NCBI GenBank assembly: GCA_003864495.1
Contig: ML133461.1
Location: forward strand, 1,394,414-1,458,413
Direction of reading: 5' to 3'
From: Nemopilema nomurai
Taxonomy: Eukaryota > Cnidaria > Scyphozoa > Rhizostomeae > Rhizostomatidae
Length of the DNA: 64,000 nt
This document shows, piece after piece, positions 24,761 through 38,600 of this stretch. The position numbers and the translations under genes are program-made. Position 1 is the first letter of the stretch. Each line of letters starts with the position of its first letter. The notes under the pieces are model-generated. The model did not search any database. It saw only the letters and a list, made by a program, of their open reading frames with translations, and was not told where the DNA came from.

Positions 24761-25603
24761 GTTTTTTTACTTTTTCTTTTTGATTGACCCCTGTCAAATG
24801 ATAACACTGTGCAATAAGATTTTGTGAGATTTTTGTTTATTTAAAATTTTAATAGTTTGAAGCTTTGCTTGTTCCAAGATCAGGAACTTCAAGCAGAGGT
24901 ATACGTATATGTGACCACTTAAGTCAATAATTAACAAGACAGAATAGCTATAAATTTAGAGCTCTTCATCTTAGATAATGCTTGTAAAATTAACACTCTA
25001 AGTGGCAAAAAGACATTTCTATGACCACTAGCGTTAATACCTAATGCTCTCCCAATTTACAAGTTGGAGTAGTGAACATTTTGACTTCTTGTACTATTAA
25101 CCCTACATATCTTTTGTATGTGTATTGTAAGTACTTTGATTTTGTGAGGTTTTTTTAAACAGAGGCTAGAAATAAGTGTGTACATATAGGTGCTGATAGA
25201 TGAATGGTGACAGTGGTTGTAAAAGAATGACAATGATTTTTGTGCCATTTTACATCACCAGTGATAGAAACTGTTGGCTAGAATATGTAGTCAGAAACTC
25301 TGTAAATCTCATTTGAGTGTTCTCCTAACATTTGAATGTTCTCCTACCATTTGAGTGTTCTTAGCCTGATAAATATTATAGTAAAGTTAATATATGATAC
25401 AAGTCATTCGATTTTTTATCTCCTTTATAAGCAAAAAGATCTAGATCTCAGTGTGCTCTATTATGAAATAAATTTCCAATGCAAAATGTTGCACCAGCAT
25501 TCATGCTTATTTTATATGCCTCCCACTTTTATGCCAGCTTGTCAAACTTGATGCTGTTGGTAGTTTGTATGCTTATCATAGAATTCATATGTTATATTTG
25601 CAG

Positions 25604-28600
25604 GGACATCAATCAATATTAGTTATAGCAGTGTTGTTATTGGCAATGATGCTGAAATTCTAAGTAAGTTTTTCATGATTATAGAAACACTGCCTTTGGT
25701 AAATTGCTTACAAAGTACTCTATCCTACTATTTGAAAAAATGCATTAAAAGGAGAAAAGGAAGCTACCTAAATATCTGGCAACATGCAAACAAAAAGCAC
25801 CAAAATGATACCGCATGTTACTCATAAAGTTACCTTCAATATGAAAACAGCTTTAAATAAATGGCAAGCCTAGTGCTACAGATTTTGGTATATGTATGTT
25901 GAAGAAAGAAATTGCTTCAATCAAAGAATTGTGTATAAGCATTATACTTATACACAATACTTTTGCATTATACTTATACATTATACATAATACTTCAAGG
26001 TATAAGCATATAACCACAAGTATGTTGCATATAGTGGTACAGGTACATCTTTAGGTCTTTGCCAAAGAAGCTGATTGCTATCCGGGTATTCAGAATTTCT
26101 TTGGTTTATTAAGTGTTGTTGGATCTGAAATTTCTCTTTCAACAGCTTACTGATGTCCAGTCCACCCTATTTACTAAGTGCCATCTTCCTGCAGTAGGTT
26201 GCAAAATAGACCTATGGAGAATTTAACTTTAGCAAAAACAAAGTACCAAGTTAAGCAAAAACCATAAATTTCAGAAAAGGCAGATATTTCTTGCCATGTT
26301 GGCTAATCAAAGAAGGTTGAGACACTGATAAACCTAGAAATAAAGAAAAAACACCATCTTACTCGAAGCTTGTTTTGATTTTCAGATTTTTGAATGAAAC
26401 ACTTTTAGCAGTCTCCAATCTTATAAATAGAATTAGAACAAATATTATTTGTCTCCTTTAGATTCACCAAATAATACAGATCATGGCCGTGGTATGTATC
26501 AAAAACATATTTTTCTTTTAGATGTTGTTGTTTATGGAGCATATTTATAGGAACACACGTTTTCTCAATGTTCACTCAATGTTAGTTTCCTTTGAGAAAC
26601 AAACAAGAATAAGAAAGAAAGTTACAAAAAAATTTCAGTTCTTGCTTTATATTTGAAGAAGTAAAACTGCTTGTTATTGGAAAGCTACATACAATGCCCG
26701 CCAAAAGTAGTTGGAACACCGAGATTCTACTCGTAATAAATGCATATTTTCACTTCAATTCCCTATTTCAAGCAGACAGAACCCCCTCCCCCCCTTAAAC
26801 AATGTTGTGAAGGTAGGTGAACATGTCGCTAAACATGGGTTACACAATCTGCGCTCCAACATACATTTGTTGTCATTTTCCAGTCGGAAACCAACATTGT
26901 ATATGGGGGAGGGGAGACGTTTAGTAGGAAAGATGATTGGACTGTTCCAACACTTTTGGCGGGCATTGTAGGAACTTTAAGCGACCACTTGCAAAAGAGG
27001 TAGTATTGCTCTCTAGCTTAAAGACTCCCAAAGCATAACTGGTGGGGAATAGCTTGAGAAATATTGCACTGAACCCAAACTGGGTAGCCTGACTTGAATT
27101 GAATACTCTTTGAATAATTGAATTTGGCTATCTAATCTCGACCACCCACTCTATTTAAATCAAGTCTTGTTAAGTATTTATAATGACATATTTCAGCCAT
27201 CCAAAAACAACTGAAAAGGAGATATATCAACCATTACTCATCCTGGACAATTCCGAGAATAGATTCAGAGAATGGGTTTGTTTATAAGCAAGAAGACCGC
27301 AGTTCATTTATGGTGGAGCTGACCGTTCTCAATGAGCAGTCATCAAAAATTCCTCCGAGAGCAGCAAACGAGTTAAATCGCTATTTGCTTCAAAGAAGAG
27401 AATCCTCATCCCTGGTCGACCTACCAAACATCCTAGACTCAACCCTAAAATGCAGTGTCCTTCTTGGGGTGGCAGGCATTGGGAAATCCAGCACCGTAGA
27501 ATATCTAGCATTATCTTGGGCGCGGGGTGAAGTTTATTCAGAACGTTTTGATTTTGTATTTTTGTTTAGCTGCCGCAACTTTCTTCGCTATCAAAAGAAG
27601 AACATGAATATACAGACTCTTTTTCTCAATGAGTTCAACATTGACTATAAAAGCCTTGATGATGTAGATGGCGATAAAGTCCTGCTCATTCTAGACGGAC
27701 TTGATGAGCTTGACTCGCTTCAATCAATTCTTAGTGGTGACACTTCAGAAGACATCAACAATTTACTCCTTGAAATGATAAATGAAAAGAGCTCTATTTT
27801 CCCTGGGCACAACACATTGCTTGTCGGAAGACCGCACATTTTGTCAGTATTGAAAAAGTTCGAAGCCTTTACAGGACCATTTAAAAATGTTCAGATCCTG
27901 GGACTGACGAAGGAATCTATACATGAATACGTTCGCAATTTTTGTTGCAACAACAATGACCTACAGCAGCGTATACTAGAGAAAATATTTCAAAGCGTCT
28001 CCGTAGAGGCAATGGCGCGGATTCCACAGTTCCTTACAAGTATCTGCTCTGTGTATGCATGGGAAACTAGCGATTTCTCATTGGAGAGGAAAAGTGAACT
28101 TTTCGTTTGGGCATTATTGTCTTTCCTGAAGCATCAATTCTCTGAATTCCTATTGATGACCCCACATGAACTGTTATCCAAAGACGTTGTGAAATCCTGC
28201 ATTTCGGCCTTGTCCAAATTATCATATAAGCTGCTGAGGGAAAATCGTGTCTTATTCGAAGAGAAAGAAGTGAAAGAGCTAGAAGCAAAAGACCCTCTGC
28301 TAAAGAGACTTCTTTGTGCGTTTATTGCAATCGAGGTATCTGATCAAATTTCTAGTTACCGGTTTCGGCATTCTATCATTCAACAGTTCTTTGCTGCAGT
28401 ATATTGCTTAGGTGTAGATATCAGCGTGTGCAAGTTGATAAACAAAGAGCTCTACGAGGTAGCAGAATTCCTTGCTGGTTTTGTGCGAGCCCGCAAAGGC
28501 AAATCCCGTGGTGTCGTATCTTTGTTTGCTGATGGTATGTCCAAGTATTTTGACGAAAAGCCAGGCAGCTTCCGAAGAAGAGTCTCATCGATAGGAAGAA

Positions 28601-29322
28601 AGAAAAAACAACAGGATGTAGCCATGATAGCCGAAGAAGTGTTTTTACAATGGAAAACGTGGAAAATCTCTTGTGATGTATTTTGCAGTATTTTCTACGA
28701 GCTTTTCGATAAAGAGGATACTCTGCCAACATTCATACAATTCGAAGATCAATTTGACGTGATTTTGTCCAGTTTTTCGTTGTTACAAGTGATCTGGCTC
28801 AATCACTTCTTTGATTGCATGCTTCGAACAGATAGTGGCATAGATGGACCTGATTCCTTGTCCAATGTGTGTTTCTCCATATGCAGAACTGACATAGTTG
28901 AAAGCGATGAATTTTGCCGACTTTTCTGTTCACTTTCACGAGTGAAAGACCTTCAGTTTGACAAGTGCCTTTTCAAGGGAGAATCTATTGACATGCTATG
29001 CAAGTCTTTATTGACAAGCCACCAGCATTTTTCGTTGTCTTGTCTGAGTCTGCGGTATTGTAATCTGAACGAAAGCCAACTTTCTTGTCTTTCCAAGTGT
29101 GCACCCTGTCTGAAGAGGTTTTCTCTTGTGGGAGAACTGATTAGCTTAAAAGCGTCACAATGCCTCGTGAAGGAGATTTTCGATTCCCGATCGCATGGCT
29201 GTTGCGTAATCTCAGAGCTGGAGCTGCATGATTGCAAAATAAGTAGCTCTTGCTTTCGAGAACTTGAAAGGTTACTGCCTGTTTTGAGCACCATCAAAAT
29301 TTCTGGCTGTACAGTTGACTAA
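25604..29322 (+). CDS. NLR-type NACHT-LRR protein with upstream amyloid-like motif exon
   Basis: Exons 25604-25663, 26462-26491 and 27197-29322 join in phase. The big exon carries a linker (AIQKQLKRRYINHY), then a NACHT NTPase: Walker A GVAGIGKSS at 27466-27492 and Walker B VLLILDGLDELD at 27679-27714. A helical region follows, then weak C-terminal leucine-rich repeats (CLSLRYCNLNES, ELELHDCKISSS). It therefore belongs to the STAND/NLR innate-immune receptor class, cytosolic, expected to oligomerise on nucleotide exchange. The ATG at 27310 lies inside the exon and is not the likely start, because the frame is open back to the acceptor at 27196. The first short exon encodes SYSSVVIGNDAEIL, which resembles a RHIM/amyloid core. 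No death, CARD or DED effector domain was found. A polyadenylation signal lies near 30346. Confidence 0.87.
25929..25957. repeat. 11-bp perfect inverted repeat in an NLR intron
   Basis: TTGTGTATAAG and CTTATACACAA flank a 7-base loop; further copies of TTATACTTATACA follow. It looks like AT-rich palindromic simple sequence. Confidence 0.5.
26692..26968. mobile_element. Tc1/mariner-type MITE (277 bp) in an NLR intron
   Basis: Inverted repeats of about 28 bp, starting CAATGCCCGCCAAAAGT and continuing GTTGGAACA, sit at both ends with one single-base gap. The element is flanked by TA on each side (26690-26691, 26969-26970), the target of Tc1/mariner elements, and the terminal sequence resembles theirs. 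It lies between the second and third recognised NLR exons. Any reading frame inside is incidental. Confidence 0.85.
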
Positions 29323-29709
29323 GTGCTGATGACATCGAAGAGAAAGGAAGGGAATATGAGCATATGAGTCACAAAAATAAGACGCAAATTTGGAAGATGT
29401 ATGGAATTTTATCAACAGAGAAGAGTATTTTGCGGTATCATTTATATTGCCGCTTTGTTTCCCCAAAGGAAGAATTATAACGTTTTAGGAAATTATAATA
29501 TTTTACTTGATATCAGCTGGTATTGAACATTGGGATTGGTATTTCGAGAAAAGAATATACATGCTAACGCCGTTTAGACTTCATTCGCATTCTGCAGGCT
29601 ATGAAGTCTTAGATGTTTTATGTTGTCGATTCCAAAAAAATCCTTTCCGCCCGGTGTGATTATACAGTCGCTCGCATTTAATGCATCGTCGAAGATGGGG
29701 TTGAAGCAA

Positions 29710-29768
29710 TGACCTGTTGACCCATTGACCTGCTGATCTATTGACCTATTGACCTGTTGACCTGTTGG
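29710..29768 (+). repeat. Short tandem repeat of TTGACCTG units
   Basis: Five to six imperfect copies of a 10-12 base unit (GACCTGTTGACC, with variants such as ATTGACC) lie just after the NLR stop region. Confidence 0.6.
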
Positions 29769-30345
29769 CGCATCTTAGGTGTGGGTTAGGTAGTGGGATG
29801 GTGAAGATTGACGATTTTTAATTTTTTGAAACCTGATCTTTTCCTATCAGGCTGGGTAGAAATTGCATACCGATTTCTCCAGTCCCAGATGATTTCCCCT
29901 TGCATTCCTCCCCGTAGTTGTCTGCCTGTGAGGCGGATTTTTGTTACTTGCAAATAATCTGTTCAAAGTATTGAGTATCTTTTAATCATATGGTGCTTTG
30001 TACTGTTTTGTATCAGATGTTTTTGTATTGTATAATTCATCTTCTGCATTATATTTTCACGAGATGCACATACTTGTTTGTCTTTCCCGTTGGGACTTTT
30101 GGATGATTTTATTTGATTGCATCGGTGTAAACATCACAAGCATTGCAGTCAAGGTGTTCTGCCTTCCCAATCCCCCGGTTACCGCCTGCGACCTATCGGC
30201 GAGTCCAAATGTTACGGCTATATGGAAACGGGGGCTAAGTTGAGCAACTCTGTCTAAATTGGCCCCTGCTTGTTTCGTGTCCTGGTTCGGTTAGGTGTGT
30301 TGCTGAAGAAACATGCAGTTGGCATGCTTCTAATATATAACTGTT

Positions 30346-30352
30346 AAATAAA
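30346..30352 (+). terminator. Probable polyadenylation signal of the NLR gene
   Basis: AAATAAA on the plus strand about 1 kb past the NLR stop codon. The intervening sequence shows no other gene, so this may define a long 3' UTR. Confidence 0.35.
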
Positions 30353-31721
30353 TACATGTTGACTAGCAAGAGTTGAGTTTTGGTCAGTTTACAACTCCGA
30401 CTTGTCAAGGTACGCCGCTGACCCCTCGTCTATACCTCCTCTACGTCCACTTTTCACAAGTTTTCAGATTCATTCGGCCTACTGCGGGTACTGCCTTTTA
30501 AGTAGCTGTTGCAGATCCCAGTTGCAGAAATTGAAGAGAGAAGGACAAATGTTAATGTTGAGACCCAGTAGCCCAACATCCATATGTTCATGCAGATTGT
30601 AGGAACAATTCCATCATGCGAGGGATATCACAGCTAAGTTAAAAAACAGTAACCTCTGAACAACTGAAAAGATATTAGTGGTGAGAGAGACATTTTTCAG
30701 ATATCAACTTGCAACAGAGCCAAGGAGAGTAACATTGTAACTAATATTTGACATGCTTAATTGTTTTGATGATCTGAATTTTTCTTGCTCCAAGAATATT
30801 ACATGGACCGTATGAGCTTCTGTTCCAAATTCACTTCAATTTCGCACAAAATGCACCTGAGATGACGTCGCCCATCATTTCCGAGAGTTGAGAGGGTTTG
30901 GTTGCGAGAAATTTCAAAATCCCACACCTTTCAGGGGCAGCGTACCCAAATCTAGGGAAAGCCTTTCCAGCTATAAGCTTGTGACGTCATCGGAGTGTAA
31001 TCTAAGGCATAAAAACGGGCGTTAAGAAAATAAGATAATGATATTCCACGCTAATGAGGCTAATTATTGTAAGGGGATCAGTAGCCTTTGCTAGTAGGCC
31101 TCGTGGCCTTCACTTTGTAACTGTTAAACACGAAGCTGTGGTAGGCTCTAGATTGTAAACTCGGGATCATTTGAGGAATCTTCAATAAATTTTGAAAAGT
31201 AAGATTCGCATGGAGTAAAGGGTTATCAGTGAGAATTGGGGAGGGAGCAAAATTTGAAAATGAAGGGGGTTGAATAAACGATGCGACCATGGCTTGCTTT
31301 AAGAAAAGTTTTGAACACATGTCGCTCTAGTGATCCTATAAAAACCGCAAGGTAAATTGCAGCATATTTGACCTTTTTCTTTCTTCATATAACCTTTTTA
31401 TTTCTCTCTACATTGCCCGAAACTTCTACATATTTTACACGAAGAAGTGGTGGCCATCTTGCTTCGTTTGCACTGTTGCTTATAAACACATTTACCTTTT
31501 CCCAATGTCTTAAATTTAAAAAAGTCCATTGTTTAAAAGGTTTGTGAATGTGAGTTCTAATAAGACGCTCATTCAATGATTCTCAGCATATTATCATCAG
31601 GGGCGCAATGGCTAGGGGGAGGGGAAGAGAGAAGACGATCACGCTCCTGGTGAAAATAATTTTGTCGGTAAAATTGGAAAATAAAAAATTAGTCGGAAGG
31701 TTCTATTATTGTACAAGTAGT

Positions 31722-31853
<132 letters not shown>

Positions 31854-32657
31854 AAAGAATTTTCGGAAGAAGACACTTTACGTGTAGAGATTTTTCAATA
31901 TTTCACTTTTTTGCATCCTATTGCCAGCAATCACAACTCAGTCGACGACCTCAAAAGCAATTTCAAAATCAACAGCTCCGCTAGGTACTTTCTTTAATGA
32001 AAAATTTACTCTACTTGACTCCTGCACATGAGTTATTGGTAGCTCTATGATGGTGATCTTTCTCCTCTACCTCTCATCTGAAATTTTTTTAAATCACCGA
32101 GTGCAGTACGTGTCATGCTGTAGGCGCTTGTGAAAGGCCGCAGAATGTATCCATCTAAATATTCGTCTGAAAAATCAGAAGTTGTATTCCCCGTTAAATC
32201 CTACCATTGCCGAGACTCGCTGTATCCTGGAGACGGGTGAATCACCTCCAACCAGAGACGATCGACAGCTGAAGTTCATTCTGAAATTAATTCACTGGTG
32301 TTTTAGAAGGCGCATAAATTTATTGTTTTCGCCATGACTTAGAAGGGCAAAACTTTTTCGAGCAATGAATACACAGAGAGAATGAGACGCCAAGAAAGTG
32401 TTACTCTCTAGATTAGCTAGAACATGCTCCGAAATCGTAGAACCATTTATATTTCCATATATCGTAGTAAAATAATTGTTGGTAAATCGTAGTTTTACGG
32501 AAAATTTTAAGCTCTGCCCCCTCAAAAGTTACTTCCAACTGCGCCACTGATTGCCCAACTAATCTCAAAAACAAAGTTCTATCACACCAGTCTGTGATCA
32601 ACTCTTGACTCCTTTATTCCCTGTGCTACTACTGTCCTGGCCTAGGCAAGCTTCACA

Positions 32658-35600
32658 ATGGAAGTGGTAAGAAAACACGAACAAACGTTTTCCTTTTTAG
32701 CCACACAAGTATAGCTTTTCTCAATATACGTAAAACACATATATTGACATTTCAATGCTTTCTTCATATTTCAATTCCACGTTAAAAAGCTTTTGTGTAA
32801 AAATTGTAGAAAAGATGATTTAGGGAAAATGGCAATTGTTGGAAAAATAGTATAATTTACCTTAATCATTTCTTTTTCAATTTGAAGCTCGATTCACGAA
32901 TTTCTTTTTACAACTAATGGGAGATATATCCAGGTGAACAAACGTATGCTACACAACTTTAAAATGGTACAAAACAATCTTACAACCTAGTCCAGCATTA
33001 TGCTAATATTACATAGACAGATCTTATATTGCATTCTCGATGTTTTCACAAAGAACTTGGTTTAACTGATGTTTTATGATATCTTTATAAACATAGTTTC
33101 TCTAACCAGTGACCAAGTAAGTTAAGGTGTTGGATGAATTGTTAGCTTTTTTATTGTTACAGCAGAAGCAAGGTAAAAAAGAAGACAAGAATCAGAGGGA
33201 GAAAAATGCAAAGCAAGGAGCCCCTAGTGAAGATTCTGTTAAAAAGTCAAAAGTTGAATTAAAAGCAGAAAGGAGAGCATTGCAGGTAATTATGAATGCT
33301 TTCATATTGTAATCAGCTCAATGTCAGGAAGGTTTCAAAATTGAAAAAGTGTGCCTTCAAGTTTTTTCAAAAGTGAAGAATTTGCTCACTGATATCTAAG
33401 ATTGGCTGAAGTCACTCTATTTCATCTATTTTCAAGCTTGAAATAAATTTTCTCTAAGTAAACCAAAGGTAGTAGATAAAAAGAAATGCATGATTTGCAA
33501 GCAGGAAGAATAATATTTTTAGTACATTTATGCAGAACAATGAATCTGACATTCAAAGGCGTCTTGACTTTGAGCTTGAATAATTGCTGGTTAATAAAAT
33601 GTTATGTGTTACAAAGCTGTAAATTATACTTTTGGCTTATGTGACAAAAACAGTCTTATTAATTTAGATTGTAGTCTGATTGTAACAAATGCAGAGCTTT
33701 CCCTCTCAAAGACCCTTTCTTTGAAAAGTTGAGATAAATCAGTTTCGCAGGATTTGTTTAATTTATCAATGTTAGGGTTTGACATTTTTTATCAGAGCAA
33801 TATCTGGAATGAAGGAAAGTGACAATGTGATTCAGACAATGTATATTTGAAATCTGCTGTTATTGGCCTTCATTTTTAGGAAGCTCAGCGTGCAGCAAAA
33901 TTGGCAAAGGCTGCATCAGAACCAAAACCTGGGTCAGATAATTCAAGTCAGGGAAAACAGAAAACTCAAGATGGTTTGTTGAGTACTACCAAATCTCTCA
34001 CCTTTATAAATGTTCTTCTTAAGTATATTTATTCCATTTTTGTTACATGAGAAATGTTCCCCTCTAATTCTCCAAAACAAAGTTTACAATTGCAATAATG
34101 GTTGAAGCATAATTTTCCAATATTGATCAAAGTTTTCTGAAATCAATTCTTCCAATATATTGACATTACCCTAAGTTATTATGCCTAAATCTTCAAGTAA
34201 GTCTTGTATTTTCCCTTCCCCTCCTATTTAATTTCAATCAGAAAAATGAGTCAACAAATATGTTAAAATCCTTATAAAGTAAATTTAAGAACTACTAGAA
34301 CATTGAAAGTCAAATGCACTCAGCAGTGCATGGTATACTGATTTGTTGTCAGATGAATTTCAGTTTGACTGACACAGGCCATTCATGACAAATAGATATG
34401 TGAAGGAAGAAACACTGTAGCACCCTGACTATTGGACCCCTTTAAGGAAACTTGTGACAACAAGAATATAAATATTGAAATGGAGAAATTATTTTTCTGA
34501 GAAATAGTCATAACAATTTGAAAAACCATACAATTTACTTAGCCAACACAAAGAATACAAGAATTTTTTAAATGGGCAGATTTTTCAGTGCTCAAGTATT
34601 ATTGCAAAATGATACAAAAAATACAGAACAATGCCATAAAAAACGATGCAGTTCATCTACAGGTGTTCTCTTTTTCTGCTAATCTAAAGGGTGTTGATGC
34701 AAATGATTTTGCCACCCCCCTCCAAAAAAAATGCCAAATGTTCCCCACTGCATTAAAGACACCTTGAATTTGTATAATTCTTCTTTCAATTGGTCATTAT
34801 CAAATTACCAGCCAGCATGTATTAGATTACCACTGTTAACAAAAGGCTTGTTCAAACATCAGCAGGTTTCTCCAAAGTGCTTAAATACAGGTGTAGCTAA
34901 ATTTGATTTCAGGTGCTGCCCAAAACCAATCAAAGAGACAGAATTCACGGGTATCTAATCAAGTTCAGATGGATGATGAGCGTGTTCAAGAAAAGGAGGC
35001 GAAAAAGTTGGCAAAACTGCAAGTAGGTTTATCTATTGCACATAGGTCAGTTAGGGCTGGTAAGAATCGCTGATGAACTGTCTCCCAGGTGGATTTGAAA
35101 TAATTTCCAGTTAGTCTTTCCAACTATATACTTCATATTATGAGCTAAAATTTTGTCCAGTTTTCAAGGTCTATTTTTAAAGCTATAAGTTTGTACAGCT
35201 AGTATTATTTGAACAAAATACTGTGGCTTGCAGCTTTTTATCTATGCACAGTTTTCCTTTCATTTTGCAATGTTGAAAGTATTGCATCAAATTTTATTCA
35301 TTCTTGCTTAAGAAATTTGTTTTTGCTGTAGGATTTACCTAACAGTGTCTCTTGAAATGCCAACAACAAACAATAAATAAGCAAGGGTAATGGTTGGCCT
35401 TATTCAGGACCTGGCTATCTCAGTTTATGAAATATTTTTTATGGTTGATTTGTTCTCTCTCCTTCACCAATACCTATGGCCATCTGCAACAGAGCACTTT
35501 GAAACTTGGTCTAGTGCCAATCAAAAATGTGCCTCATTCCCCCACCCCAAAGTTTAAACAAACACACACACGCACGCTCGCACATCAAAGATAGTGTTCA

Positions 35601-38600
35601 TATCACCATAATGCTCAAAATTTCTGCTATGCCCCTCAAGTTTGTGGTGTCCATTGCTGAACACTGCTCTTTTTATCAGGTTCCCATTAGGAGCATGGCA
35701 CAGAAAAAGGTCAGCTTGTTTTCCCATCTTCATCAATATGAAAAAGACACTTCCCTAACAAAGGAGATCAGGTGAGCCTTATACTTGTGTTAGGTACTTG
35801 ATAAGGAAGTAATTCGAACTCTTGTATTTGAAGTTATAAAAGTACTTTTGAAGTCAATCTACCACAAAGAAAGGATATTCCGACCAAGCGTTTGGAGTAG
35901 TTTACTTCACACCAACCTCTATAAATCCTTGTTGTGGATTTTTCGTCAACGTGAATTGTTGTGGCTACAGTTTTTCTTTGACTTGTTGTGGACAAGATCA
36001 TGTGATTGAATCAAATCGTTCGTCAGGTACGAGTTACACTCGTAAAATATGGAAGAGATTGGAGAAAGGGAAAATGTTGACTAGATCCTGCTTTTCATTT
36101 TTTATGTCAGGGCAGTTTTGTGTGCAGGACGAAATTCTGTTTTTGCATAAGAAGTAAATTCAAACATATTTTTATCGTGTTTTGTTGTTCTTTATATTCT
36201 TTAAGGTAACCTTCGTTGCTTTCTTAATTCGCGCTGGAAGGGCTGCAAATTATTTCCACCCAAAACTGTGACGGTTTGCTTGTTAAAATAGGTGCTGGTG
36301 ATATCATGTTTCCTTTGTTAACGGCAACTTTGCCTTATTCCAGCAATCTTGATCGTGATTGTCTCTGTTTGTCTAGTGTCATCTCCGGGGCTATCCACCC
36401 CGTTATAATCAAACTGGGACTGCAGTATGCGCAAGGTATCATTTCTGGTGCCAACGCCAGATGCATCGCCTTGCTGTCTGCCTTCAAAAAGGTATCTTCT
36501 GCTTTTCTTCCCGATTTTTGTCAGTGTGTCACAAATCTCAAATTGGATTGCTATGAATGCTGCTTCAAGATTGCCGAACCCTGAGAATCTTTGTCGACTT
36601 TTAAATAATTGGGATGCATCGACGGGACTACGAACGAAGTTTTTCGAAAGTTCCATGCACGTGCCTGATACTGCTAGCCATGTATTTAGTTTTAGTTGTC
36701 TCTGCTGTAGGTCATAACAGATTACACCACACCACCCTCGAAGGAAATATCCAGGGATCTAGAAGCAAGAATAAAGCCATATATAAGGTAACGGAAATGC
36801 TCAGAATTTCTCTGCCTTTCATTACCAATCCTACACCGATTGCAAAATGTGCTTGAACCCCCAATCAGCTTTAGTCGATTTTTCATCTTGTGATATTTCA
36901 TACCTATACAAGTAGTTGCATCACTCGAGACATGTTTCAGGATATAGGTAATTCAGAAGTGTTTGGAAGATCTCTTCCAAAACAAAGTTGGGTAAAATCT
37001 ATTAGGAGCAACGTCAGATCTCATGCATTTAAAACAATTTCGATCTTCTATCATGCAAAGCAAGGTTTGATCCCTTCTGTAAGGCAAGGCAATCTTAAAT
37101 TCCTAATATTGATCCTAGTTTCAAATTATTTCAATGAATTGTTAATTAATTTCGATGAGAGGTCAATCCATGTTTTCTTTCCATATGCATTTCAGGATTG
37201 GTATGAAATGTAAATAGTATTAATTGTCAACCCCTTTTTGCATCGGAACCGTTATCAATCGAAGTTGCTTTCATCCTTTTTTAAAGTGGGAGGGAGGGGA
37301 AATTGTGTTTTTTATCTTCTTTCTTCTTCTTTCAACATGGACTTGAAAAATACTTTGCTCTACAAACACGTAGGGCCATGCCCCCTCGCCTCCCCCGTTC
37401 CTTCAGTTTCGCCGGCCCTGAGGTGGGAGGTAATCTGAAAATTTAAGTCCTTATTATTTTATGCTTGGCTACCTAGAAATTCGGGAAGGTGAGTAAAAGA
37501 TGTTGGCTAAGGTTTATTATAGTTTAAATGGAATTTTAGCATGAAAGTTTATTTTATGTTCTCTGCATCTTTTCCAGCTTTCTCACACAATGCAGGCCGC
37601 TTTCTGTCAGTATGGGTAATTCCATTAAATACCTCAAAATGTACATTACAAACATTCCTCCTGGCACCCCGGAGCAAGAGGTGAGGTCTGGTCGTTTCCT
37701 CCAGTTTCTCTGTTGTGTTTCTATTTGGTCCAGTATGCTGGCTATCTTCAAATTAGCAGCCTTGCAGCGCTTGCTTCAGTTTTGCCAACTTAGCGGTCAC
37801 TATATGTACAGCATCTGTGTTCAGTTGCACAACTTCTAAGCTCCCATATTTGTTGTTGAAAGCTATTAAGGCTATTCGTTTAGTTCATTCCATTAATCCT
37901 CTGTTGATGCTAAGATTAGTTGATAAAAATATCCTATGTATCCATCTTTCGCTTTGCTTTTAACACCCATCAGGGGCGGATCCAAGTGTTCTCACCGTTC
38001 TCACGTGAGAACGTCATTTTCTCCAAAATGAAATTGCAAAAAACAAGGTTAAAATATTCAATTTAACTTCCAAGACAACTATTGACTTCCTTGTTTGTCT
38101 CCGAGTTGCAGACAGCCATCGTAAGCTTACATCGACTCAATCAATGCGGAGGAGCATGATTCAAGACAATTTGATAGAGATTTAAATTCTCCTTGTTCTG
38201 AGCCATTGTTTCATCTTGTTCTCACTGGATCGTTCAATTGAATTGGGTAAACTCAAACTCAAAAAACGAAAGGCGCGCGAAAAACGATTTCCTGCCTTCG
38301 GATATTGCATGAGAAATCGATATAATGGAGTTTCTGGAAGAAATCAAGTTTGCTTGGCGAAAGTGCGTGTCCCGAGGATTAAACTGGGAGTGGTCCGTAA
38401 AATTTTTCGCTCCTTCTTTGGGTGAGAACGTCACATTTCGCTCTGGACCCGCCCCTGACCCATGGCAGCTTCATTTGAATTATCTCCGGCATCTCAGGCT
38501 CTAAAGCAACTGAAGCCCTTCAAGTGGTTTCGTTAAGCATTCATGCAGGGAATCCATATGATTAATGTTACACTTTGTTTTTTTCTTACCAGGCCAAAGA

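Noticed and set aside
27329..29466. Minus-strand open frames across the NLR exon
   Set aside because: Shadows of the plus-strand NACHT-LRR frame, with no family resemblance.
36276..36376. Earlier start for the EIF2B4 exon beginning at 36377 (acceptor before the AATCTTGATCG stretch)
   Set aside because: It is in frame but adds 11 residues absent from the family; the acceptor at 36376 gives the expected length.
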